Shown here: positions 11,260-21,200 of the stretch, piece after piece
Position numbering within the stretch: position 1 is the stretch's first letter
Layout: each line of letters begins with the position of its first letter
Translations under genes and position numbers: made by a program
Notes under the pieces: model-generated
The model's input: the letters and a program-made list of their open reading frames with translations, nothing else
What the model was told of the DNA's origin: nothing
The model's database searches: none
NCBI RefSeq assembly: GCF_907164915.1
Contig: NC_061864.1
Location: 20,062,484 to 20,126,483 of the forward strand
DNA: 64,000 nucleotides
Origin: Impatiens glandulifera
Taxonomy: Eukaryota > Streptophyta > Magnoliopsida > Ericales > Balsaminaceae
Direction of reading: 5' to 3'

Positions 11260-12662
11260 GGTTAGCAAATGTGATGGAGTTCATAATTGGTAGTCTTCCG
11301 TCAACATATTTTGGTATGTCATTAGATGCTAAATTACGATCCAAGGTCACTTGAGACCCAATTATCACTAAAATGGAATGTAATTGTCTAGATAGAAAAG
11401 TAAAATAATCTCGAAATGGATCGGTTAATCCTCATTAAGAGTGTATTGTCATCTATGCTCACATATATGATGTTGTTATTCATTTTCCCGAGTGTGACTA
11501 TGAAAATGAAGAGAATAATGTGTAAATTTCTATAAGAAACTTCTAACTCATTGTTTTATCATTTAGTTAGTTGGGACAAGGTTAAATATTTTAAAGATCA
11601 ATGAGATCTAGATATTCGAGATCTTATTTTTTTAATAAGGTTCTTCTATCAAAATGGTGTAGTAAATTTGCAATGGAGTCGAATAGTCTTTGGGCATCGA
11701 TAATTAGATATAAGTATGGTAATAATTGGTCTGGTTGGTTCACTAAAATATCTAATTATCTAGCGGGGTTTAGTATTTGGTGAGGAATTTATTTTATGTG
11801 GAAAAGTTTTCGTGAGCAGTTTAGATTCATTGTAGGGGATGGTTCTTCGATTAATTTTGAAACAAAATTTGGTGTAGTGTCAAAAATCTAGTTACGACGT
11901 ATCCTGAGATTGTTTCAATTTCTATGTGAAAATGCCACAATTAAGGACATGTTTGATCATCGGTCTAATGGTTTCGCTAGCTGAATTAGATATAGAAGGT
12001 GATTAAACATTATGGAGATTTCGTCCCATAATAGAGTTTTACTTTTTGTAGGACACAAATAAGTGTCATCGCCTGAACAAGACGTTATGCATTGGCAAGA
12101 TATGGATAATTTTCATTTGGAGCATTGCTACAAGTTGTTCGCTTAGATGATTCTATATAATTTTTGTCGGGAAAAACTTTAGGAGTCAAAAATTTCATCC
12201 AAGATTTCGTTCTTTGGATTGAGCATTATTCATGGTGGAATTTTAACGGATGTTATGTGCATGAAAAAGTTGTATTATGGCTAATCGTATAAGTCACAAA
12301 AATGTTGAATTGACAACATATTTATTTTTGTATTGTCGATGGGTAACTAGTATTTAGAGTATTTTGTGAAGTATTACTGGGATTCATTAGGTGATGCTCA
12401 ATTCTTTAGGTAATTGCTGGGAAGTTTGGATTGATGTTGCTTATATGGTAGGCCTACATATTTGGATCATCATCCCAATTATTTTTTGGTAGACTATCTG
12501 GTTTGAGAGAAATCGTCGAACTTTCAATGATCGTAGTCGTCTGATATGTATCATTCATAATACTATTATGACGATTTTTGAGTTTCATTTAAGAAAGTCA
12601 TTAGAGTTTGTTGGGGGAGTTAATCGTTTTTCTCGAGAATTTACGAGCTCGATAACTTATTA
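11260..12662 (+). pseudogene. Decayed LINE (non-LTR retrotransposon): reverse transcriptase C-terminus and zf-RVT region
   Basis: Conceptual translation, jumping frames and stops, follows the usual order of the plant LINE ORF2 C-terminal part. First comes LPSTYFGMSLDA and WDPIITKME (after the RT thumb; about 11300-11375). Next comes NKVLLSKWCSKFAMESNSLW and YKYGNNWSGW, then VGDGSSINF (about 11637-11860). Then comes the zf-RVT-like stretch KISFFGLSIIHGGILTDVMC (about 12192-12260), and finally WFERNRRTFNDRSR before a stop near 12660. Several in-frame stops and frameshifts show it is dead. The catalytic RT core and endonuclease are absent, as expected for a 5'-truncated insertion. No poly(A) tail or target duplication was identified. 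Confidence 0.85.
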
Positions 12663-12825
12663 AGTACTTTTTTCTTTTTTTTCTTTTCAATAATGATTTG
12701 TCGTTGTGCTTAAATAATTTTTTTCATTTTTAATATACATTGATATTTTTCAAAAAATATAATATTAAAAAACCCATTTATATAAATTATTACAAAAAAA
12801 TATATATATTAATAAATATTGTATA

Positions 12826-12965
12826 ACGGTGTCCCGCAGGATTTCCCGAAACCAAGCGGGGATGATATTAAAAAAAATTCTCGAAGTAGAATGGGGCGAC
12901 GAAGGTAAACATATTCCCGTCTCGATCCGTTGGGATCCCGTTGACATCCTTATTGTCCTCCCTAT
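12826..12965 (-). repeat. Fragment of a dispersed repeat shared with 29160-29265
   Basis: Read on the minus strand, this stretch contains CGAGAATTTTTTTTAATATC, then ATCCCCGCTTGG and GGGAAATCCTGCGGGACACC. The plus strand near 29200-29255 has the same order: CGAGAATTTTTTTAATATCA, CTCCCGTTCGATT, GAGAATCCCCGCGGGACAAC. Both fragments therefore come from one repeat family. No transposon ends were found for this copy. Confidence 0.55.
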
Positions 12966-13210
12966 TTCCAACTTAAATATTTGTTTTAGTGACTTTTTAT
13001 TTTTATTTAAAATCAATTTTAGATCTTTTAAATCCATTTCTTTTGAGGCTAAAAATGAGATCGACATGGACTCAAGAAATAATATAACAAATGATTCAAA
13101 AATAATTAAGAATGTGATTCGAATTATAATAATTCGGGAAATAAGATGTGATATCGAACAAAAACAACAAAATATATATATATATCAAACAAAATACAAC
13201 ACAAAAATGT

Positions 13211-14874
13211 GGGGAAATTTTATGAAATGGCCCTACTAATAGCCTTAATTCCAAAAAAGGTCCGCGCCTAATAATGTATGCAAAATGAGCATTTTTGCCC
13301 TGCAAAAAGTCTGTAATACCCCTCGCGCGCCTGTTTTACCGCTCAATTACGAGAAATATCATTAACGCGTTTTTATCTAAAAAGTATGAGTTGATTAACG
13401 TGTTTTAGATGAAAATGCGTGAATGATATATTTCTCGCATTTGGTATATTTCTCGCATTTCTTGTATTTCTCGCATTTGGTATATTTCTTTCTATTTCTC
13501 GCATTTTATTAATTGGTTGTGATATGCTTGAATGTTAAAAAAATTGGATAGGCGTTCTATTTTAGAATTTGCCTACCTATTGGCTGAAATTTGCAAACAT
13601 GCTTTATTTTTTATGTAGCTATTAAGCAAAATTAAATCTTTGGTTTTAAACTTGTAAAACTTCTGTCATATTTTCATCCTTTTTTTTTGGAGTATTTAAA
13701 TTAAATAATGATTACAATGCAAGACAATAAGTTTTAGAAAAAACAAAAAACTCTGGTCTTGAAAATATTTTACAGATGGTCTTAATTATTAATTTTAATG
13801 GAGATGAAATTGTAGAAAGAAGAAACTATTATACTGTTGAATGTTTTTGTCTTGACCAAGGTTCAACAAAAACTGAAAAACACCAAAGCTTGAATCAATA
13901 AAATCAAGATATATATAACAACAGTTGACCAAGGATATTAAAAGTCCCAAAATGAATCAATGAATGATAATTACAAGAAAATTTGAGGCATAAAGATACC
14001 TCACACCCAAAACAAAACAATACTCAAATCTTTTTCTGTAAATCCCTGTCGAAAATGAAAATAAAAGAATACCCACCCAAATTTTCTACTACACATATTT
14101 TCTATCTTCATCCAACAAATTAATAAAAAGTTAAGGGTTGTTTTCATAGACCATTTTAATCCAATGTGAAACCAAAATTCTACTTCTAGAAAGTGTTGGG
14201 TTCTTGCGTTAGCAACCCACATATATATATAGTCACTTTCTTCTAATTATATTTAGAAGTGATAATATTTTAAAATATACATTAATCTTCCCATCGATCA
14301 TATGAATTTCCCGATATATTCTAATGATTTATCAGAGATAATTTTGAAATACATATACTCTTTAATATAAAGGAAGTAAAAACATGCTTTCTGGGTTCAC
14401 CTCTACTACTAGAGAGGTCAAACTCAATACTTAATTTTTCAATCAATTGTATTACTAGCTACATAAAATAAGGAATTCAAATTTTAATAAAAAATCATTT
14501 TAAAAATAATTGGTATCTTTCTATTTATTAGCATCAAATGCGAGAATTACATCAAATGCGAGAAATACATCAAATGCGATAAATATATACCAAATACGAG
14601 AAATACATCAAATGCGAGAAATATACCAAATACGAGAAATATACCAAATGCGAGAAATACCAAATGCGAGAAATACCAAATGCGAGAAATACCAAATGCG
14701 AGAAATATATCATTCACACATTTTCATCTAAAACGCGTTAATCAACTTACGCTTTTTAGATGAAAATGCGTGAATGACATTTCTCATAATTGAGCGGTAA
14801 AACAGGCGCGCGCGAGAGATATTATAGACTTTTCGCATGACAAAAAGACCCATTTTAAAATTAACAAATTTCTC
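13211..14874. mobile_element. Long-terminal-inverted-repeat (Mutator-like) element carrying a minisatellite in both arms
   Basis: The left arm (13211-13512) and right arm (about 14515-14874) are imperfect inverted copies. Both contain, in mirrored order, GGAAATTT...AATGG, a CTCGCGCGC...CCTGTTTTACCGCTCAATT block, ATCTAAAAAG...GATTAACG, and a run of ATTTCTCGCATTTGGTAT units. The right arm has about ten such units (14530-14710) and the left arm about four. The roughly 1-kb core shows no transposase or other recognisable gene. Long inverted repeats and no coding core fit a non-autonomous MULE, but I could not find the expected 9-bp target duplication, so the class is inferred. The element ends about 190 bp upstream of the PPR start codon. 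Confidence 0.65.
14530..14710. repeat. Minisatellite, about 16-20 bp units (AAATGCGAGAAATA...)
   Basis: About ten imperfect units on the AAATGCGAGAAATACATC theme inside the right arm of the inverted-repeat element. The open plus-strand frame through it (14510-14731) encodes only the repeat (NAR/MREI/QIREI) and is not a gene. The mirrored left-arm block (13432-13512) has fewer units, so the two arms have changed copy number independently. Confidence 0.8.
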
Positions 14875-15060
14875 TGAGCCATAAAGAAAGTATAAACAAC
14901 TTTTCAATTTTTTTTTTTGAAATTTGTATGTTATTTTGAGATTATTTATTTATTGTTGAGAGGAGAATATATATTTCTACATAGAAGATATGGGGACGAA
15001 GATATGCCGCCAAGTAAACATATCCTTAATTCAATAGTTTCGCTCCTCAATCGATAGACC

Positions 15061-17631
15061 ATGATCGGCCATTTTTCCTCCGCCTTGGCCGTCGTCAATT
15101 TCTCTCCAAGCTCAACCAAACTGCCATCCCATGTCCAATCCTCAAGGAATGTCAACTTCGAATCACTCAAGGACCGTCTCATCGGCTTTGCCAGTGTGGG
15201 TCACCTTCGCCGCGCGATATCCACCCTCGATTACATGACAAGTCAAGGACTCACTCCTGACGTCGTCTCCTACTCTTTCCTTCTAAAATCATGCATCAGA
15301 ACCCGTCATTTCGATCTCGGCAAGCTGGTTCATCATAAACTATCCGAATCAGGAATCGAACTCGACTCCATTCTACTTAACTCACTCATTAGCCTTTATT
15401 CAAAATCCGGCGACTGGAAAACAGCTAATTCAATCTTCGAGGAAATGGGTATTAGTAAAAGAAGAAACATGGTTTCATGGAGTTCAATGATCTCTTGTTT
15501 TTCCCATAACGGATTAGGTTTACGAGCAATTCAAACGTTTCTTGATATGATTGAATGTGGAGAATACCCAAATCATTTCTGCTTCGCCGCCGTGATTCAC
15601 GCCTGCTCTAACCCTGACAACGCTTGGATTGGTAAGGTTATACATGGGTTCGTGATTAAAACAGGGTATCTCGATGCCGACGTTTGCGTTGGATGTGCTT
15701 TGATTGATTTCTATGTGAAAAGCGGTGGCGATTTAGATTCCGCACGTCAAGTGTTCGACGAAATGCCTGAAAGAAATCCGGTAACTTGGACTTTGCTTAT
15801 AACTAGATTTGCTCAATTTGGATACCCTAAAGATGCTTTAGAATTATTCATTGAAATGTTAGTGAATGGTTTCGTCCCCGATGTGTTTACATTTAGCGGC
15901 GTTGTTTCCGCTTGCTCTGAATTGAAGCTTTTGTCATTTGGACGACAAGTTCATTCTCATGTGATTAAGTTTGGTTTAGTTTCAGATATCTGCGTTGGCT
16001 GCAGCTTAGTTGATATGTATGCAAAATGTTCTTTGGATTTGGATGATTCTAGAAAGTTCTTCGAACGTATGCCAAACCATAACGTAATGTCATGGACTGC
16101 CTTCATTACTGGATGTGTGCAAAGTGGAAAACATGATAAAGAAGCACTTCAAATCTACAGCCAGATGATGATCAACAATCAGTCTTTACCGAATCACTTC
16201 ACATTCTCCAGCCTTCTGAAAGCTTGTGGAAATCTCTCCGACCCAATATCCGGCGAACAGATTCACAATCAAGTAGTGAAATTTGGTTTTGAATCGGTCA
16301 ATTGCGTTGGAAATTCGCTCATATCCATGTACGCTCGATCTAATAAATTGGAAGATGCGAGAAAGGCGTTTGATTTGTTATTCGAAAAGAACTTGATCTC
16401 TTACAATGCCATACTCGACGGTTACACGAAGAGTATGGATTCTAGCGAAGCCTCGTTTGGATTGTTTAACGAACTCGAAAATAAGGGGATTGAAGTCGAT
16501 GCTTACACGTACGCGAGTCTTCTTAGCGGAGCTGCGACGATAGGTGCGGTTAGTCGAGGCGAGCAAATTCATGCCCGGGTAATAAAAGAAGGATTAGGAT
16601 CGAACCGGATCATATCCAACGCTCTAATATCGATGTACTCAAAATGTGGGAATATCGATTCGGCGTTAAATGTTTTCCAAGGTGGGATCGAGAGTCCCAA
16701 CGTTATCTCGTGGACATCCATCATTACAGGTTTCGCTAAACATGGATTAGCGGAAAGAGCTATAGACATGTTTGAAAATATGGTTAAGACGGGTGTGAAA
16801 CCAAACGAGGTAACTTACGTAGCCGTTCTATCGGCTTGTAGCCATGTTGGTTTTGTTGACGAAGGATGGAAGTACTTCAATTCGATGATGGAAGAACACG
16901 GGATTAAACCGAGGATGGAGCATTACGCTTGTATGGTGGATTTATTAGGTCGATCGGGTTTTCTCGACGAAGCGCTTAGGTTTATCGGCTCGATGCCTTT
17001 TGAGGCCGACACATTGGTTTGGCGTACATTGCTCGGATCGTGTCGGATTCACGGAAACGCAAACATAGGAAAACACGCAGCCGAGATGATCTTCGAGCGG
17101 GACCCAAACGATACGACTGCATACGTTTTGTTATCGAATTTATACGCTTCCGTCGGTCGGTGGAGCGAAGTTATCGAAATGAGAAAGAAAATGAAGGAGA
17201 GGAATTTGGTTAAAGAAGCGGGATGTAGTTGGATCGAGAGAGACGGGAGGATTCATAAGTTCTTCGTGGGCGATACGTTTCATCCTAGGGCAAAAGAGAT
17301 TTACGAAGAAATTGAAAGTTTAGGGTTTAAGATTAAGGAAATGGGTTATGTGGCAAATACCAATCTTGTTCTTCATGAGGAGGTGGAGGAGGAATTGAAA
17401 GAGGAGTATTTGTTTCAACATAGCGAGAGGATAGCGGTTGCTTTCGGAATCATTAGTAGTAAAAGTGATTCAAAACCGATTAGAGTGTTTAAGAATCTTC
17501 GAGTATGTGATGATTGTCATGTCGCGATGAAATACATTTCGATTGCAGCGGGAAGAGAGATAGTCCTTAGGGACTCAAATAGGTTTCATCATTTTAGAAA
17601 TGGGGTATGTTCTTGCAATGAATATTGGTAA
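15061..17631 (+). CDS. EMB2261: Pentatricopeptide repeat protein with E and DYW domains, EMB2261 / At3g49170 type
   Basis: Intronless 856-residue protein. About residues 40-660 are tandem PLS-class PPR units, recognisable by recurring W(T/S)xxI, GxxxHxxVIKxG, NxLIxMYxKxG and AxxxFxxM phrases. E and E+ motifs follow (about 660-760, including AGCSWIE and VGDTFHP). The DYW deaminase-like domain starts around 765. Its zinc-site residues are present: HSE at 787-789, CDDCH at 816-820, and the terminal HHF...CSC. The protein ends in EYW rather than DYW, a tolerated variant. By family knowledge such proteins bind RNA and edit specific C residues in chloroplasts or mitochondria; the Arabidopsis ortholog is essential for embryo development and annotated as chloroplast-targeted. 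The N-terminus is serine-rich and poor in acidic residues, compatible with a transit peptide. A nearby upstream transposon may lie in the promoter. Confidence 0.95.
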   Translation: MIGHFSSALAVVNFSPSSTKLPSHVQSSRNVNFESLKDRLIGFASVGHLRRAISTLDYMTSQGLTPDVVSYSFLLKSCIRTRHFDLGKLVHHKLSESGIELDSILLNSLISLYSKSGDWKTANSIFEEMGISKRRNMVSWSSMISCFSHNGLGLRAIQTFLDMIECGEYPNHFCFAAVIHACSNPDNAWIGKVIHGFVIKTGYLDADVCVGCALIDFYVKSGGDLDSARQVFDEMPERNPVTWTLLITRFAQFGYPKDALELFIEMLVNGFVPDVFTFSGVVSACSELKLLSFGRQVHSHVIKFGLVSDICVGCSLVDMYAKCSLDLDDSRKFFERMPNHNVMSWTAFITGCVQSGKHDKEALQIYSQMMINNQSLPNHFTFSSLLKACGNLSDPISGEQIHNQVVKFGFESVNCVGNSLISMYARSNKLEDARKAFDLLFEKNLISYNAILDGYTKSMDSSEASFGLFNELENKGIEVDAYTYASLLSGAATIGAVSRGEQIHARVIKEGLGSNRIISNALISMYSKCGNIDSALNVFQGGIESPNVISWTSIITGFAKHGLAERAIDMFENMVKTGVKPNEVTYVAVLSACSHVGFVDEGWKYFNSMMEEHGIKPRMEHYACMVDLLGRSGFLDEALRFIGSMPFEADTLVWRTLLGSCRIHGNANIGKHAAEMIFERDPNDTTAYVLLSNLYASVGRWSEVIEMRKKMKERNLVKEAGCSWIERDGRIHKFFVGDTFHPRAKEIYEEIESLGFKIKEMGYVANTNLVLHEEVEEELKEEYLFQHSERIAVAFGIISSKSDSKPIRVFKNLRVCDDCHVAMKYISIAAGREIVLRDSNRFHHFRNGVCSCNEYW

Positions 17632-18229
17632 GATCCAAGAATGGAAGATCATAAGTTGTTATACAATGCATGAATTATAATTGAGAACTATGTTATTTAT
17701 AGAAAATTTTGAACTTGATATAACAAAATATTTGGTTATGTCAAACCTAGATATTGACACAGCTAAAGTTGTTAGCAAAAGTTGAGATTTTATTTTGTGT
17801 TAGAAGCATAATATATTTTTATTATTACAAGCCAAAAAACAGGAAAGATTGAGGCATCTTCAACAAAATTCAAATAATATCAAATAACTGCAACAAATAA
17901 CCAATAGAATAAAAAGACGTGAATTTCCAAATGACATTTAAGTGACAAGCTAATTTCAATAAGAAGTTGCTTCAAAATCAACTAATTAAATAAGTATAAG
18001 CTAAAACTTGGAAACACACTACAAAAAAAACGGTTCTTTCCAACTTTCATTCTAACTAACTAAACTAACAAAAACCAATCATTCTCTCTAGTAATGAAGA
18101 GACCCGGAGAAAGAAGCAGGCAATAAACTTGTAATAACATTAAAACAACATAACCCAGGCATCATCGATATTTACATATGCCGACAGGAATTCCACAACT
18201 ATTCGCCGTTTCTTTAATCAAAACTGTGG
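17632..18229. other. Convergent intergenic gap (3' UTRs)
   Basis: About 600 bases between the stop of the plus-strand PPR gene and the stop of the minus-strand SPEN gene. It must hold the 3' UTRs of both. No further gene or repeat is recognised. Confidence 0.7.
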
Positions 18230-21200
18230 TCAGTCCACGTTTGTCTCTTTAGGCAAAACCAATCCAATGAGGCAGTCTGGGGAGGGATAAGGCGCAACCG
18301 AAAGCATTGAACATAAATCAGGAGAGTATGGAAGAATGAAGAGAAGTCTTGCCCAAACAGATTTCGAAACTGGGATCTTGATTACTCCTACACATTCTCT
18401 CTGCTTCAGATATGATATGAAGTCCATGAACTGCATCCATAATGTAAATTCATCGCATTTTTACTTTAACAAGAAGCTCTCTAAATCAAAATATAACAAT
18501 AGCAGTGTGTAAAATAAGCAAGTAGGGGCCTTGACCCAATTGTGAATGAGAGAACTGTAGAAAATAATTTATTTTTTTTAAATCTTTTCCAGAATTTTTT
18601 TAAAATCTTTTCTAGAAGGATAGCAATTATATATTATTCTCCTAGTAACAGTTATTATGTGACAAATTCAGAAATTTATTTTTAACAGTTTCTCTACCAT
18701 ATATATCTAGATCCAAAAAAACAAAGCGGTTCCAAATGGGGCCACCCTAAGGAATGCACCAGCAGCATTGGGATTGATAATTATCAATGAAACAACCAAT
18801 AACTGCAACTGATGCAGCAGTTAAAAATAATTAGTACACATTAAAATTTGCCATTGAAAGTGATTTTTCTGTGATTCCGTTGCTTTATTTGGTAGACAGG
18901 TTATTTTATAGATCATGAATGAAATTATAGGGTATTTTTTGCTATAGAGTTTTTCTTTTCTATATCATGACCTTTTTCTTTTGACAGACATGACAAATGT
19001 AGATTTTTCTAGATTGTGATGCACATGAAAAAGTGCATAACGTAACTATGAACATTTTTCTAGGTAGTCTCATTAATGGATAACACTAGTGAATCATTAA
19101 TCATAATAGAAGTTTTAGATAACTTACGCCTTTTCTGTCACCTTCAGACGATGGGAGCAACCAACAGACCTCTCTCTGCATGATACATCAGAATTATCAG
19201 TTGTCACGGTTGATGTAGTATATATGCAGAAACGTGGAGAATCTCCAGGTCATCATAAGTTGTAGCCAGTAAAGCTCACTAGAGCAGTAATATTACATTA
19301 TACAATAAACTGTGTACCAAGCAATTTCCAAATGCTATCATGAATATCTGACCTAACACTTTCCACAGTATCACAAACAATTTAGATATAATATGAAGTT
19401 GCACTTCTTTTCCATTTATCCTCAGAGGAATTCTATTCAACAAGTGAAAATGGAAACATGTTGAGCACATTTGGAAACAGATATTTTGCCACAATCCTAT
19501 TGGAAACTCGTCAAAGTTAAAATTCAAAAGTCAATGATCCAGGTTATATATGGTATTTGTTACTTCATTGGATAACAAATTATGTCAAGAGTATAATTCA
19601 AATGTAATATTTGTTTCATTTGGTATATTTTTTCTGAGTAGATTATTTTTAAATCATGATTCAAATTATTTTCTATATGATTTTGATTGTTGGAAAACAT
19701 AGCAATGTTGATTTTTCAGGATCTTAACGACAAGTAAAAAATTGCTCAAATTTTACACATTTACAAACTTGGTGAAAACACATAAGACTAATGAGTTGAG
19801 CTGATTATTAGAAGTTCAACATTGGCTCAACTTAGTTCAATTTCCAACATCTTCAAGCTTGCAACATTCATTAAGAGTGCTCAGTGCACAAGACTTGGTT
19901 CATCAACTCGTAAATTCTAGTTATCTAGCATATTATTAAAAGAGATTGGTTTGAAGCTCTAGGAGAGTGATAAAAGATTGGACCGAAATGATAATCGACT
20001 TGATCGAATGGAAAAAATGACAAACGAAATGCTGAAAGTTATTACGCATTTATAGGATAATGTTAAGGGAAAAGCTCTTAAACAATCAATGGATGTTTTA
20101 GTGAAAAAACATCATAGCTATTTTGATGGGTTGAAGAACTCAAGTCGGGTTCTTCAAGTGGCCCAACAAACAAATGTTGATGAAGAAAAAGTGGAGACTC
20201 AAGAGGAATACGAGACAAAATGCGACGAATCTTGAAGGAGAGATATGCGGTAATACAAAACTGTAGGTTATTTCCTTGCAAATCCCAAAATTAGTCTTGG
20301 GAAACGAGATGCCACTAACGGTGATTAACGAACAGGAAGTGCAATCGACATACGTTGATACTAACAATCGTGATCAAGTTGACCGAGGCATAGCTCAATT
20401 TGCTTTGACAATTGATGCATTTGAGAGTCTCGAAGACTGAATCTTGGCCAACGACCCTATGTTTCAATGATGTCTTGATTCAAGGAAAAAAAGGGATTCT
20501 TTTGTGGTTTGAAGAACCACCCGGTGATAAAAGTAATATTTGAAAAAGTTTTGGTCATAAGTCGTTGATGAGTTGCAGATACTTCCTATGGTTTGAGGAA
20601 CCACACAATAGTCTAAGGAAGCAATTCTGGCAATTCATATGATTCGAAGAGCCACCAGATGTTTTGGAGTTTCAAATGAACCCTCGACTATTGTCGTTCG
20701 CGGACGAACGAATTGAAGGAGAGGGTAATGATACAAGGGGAAAGGGTATTAGGGCTAATGCATTATGGTGGAAGTTAACGATTAAGTCTACCGGTTATGA
20801 TAAGTGACAGTTATTAATAGTAGTATAAATAGAAAATTGGTTGTTAATAATAGTTATGAAATGAAAATTAGTTTTAGAGTTTCTCTCTCTCATACTCATT
20901 GTATTCATCCTAGCAATTAGGTATCATCTCTCCCCATTAATTCAATTGCTCTTTAGCTTGCTAAGAGCTCTTATCTTCTTTTCGTTCTCAAACTCTAGTT
21001 CTCTTATTAATATAATTTCAAGATTTATACATAATTCTAGTTTAAGGTATATCATAGTGCTAAAGTAAGCTCATCTCATTTGCAATCCTACTCCTAACCT
21101 TGTAAATTAGCATGAACAAAACCTCCATGAAGGAAAACTTTTGTGGTTCTCTATCAAAGGGGGGAAAGGATTAATCAATTTACCTTATGTGGTGGCATAT

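Noticed and set aside
13321..14710. CRISPR-like regular repeats
   Set aside because: The units are contiguous or nearly so, without unique spacers, and lie in transposon arms of a plant genome.
14510..14731. Plus-strand frame encoding NAR/MREI repeats
   Set aside because: It is the translated minisatellite of the inverted-repeat element, with no start context or similarity.
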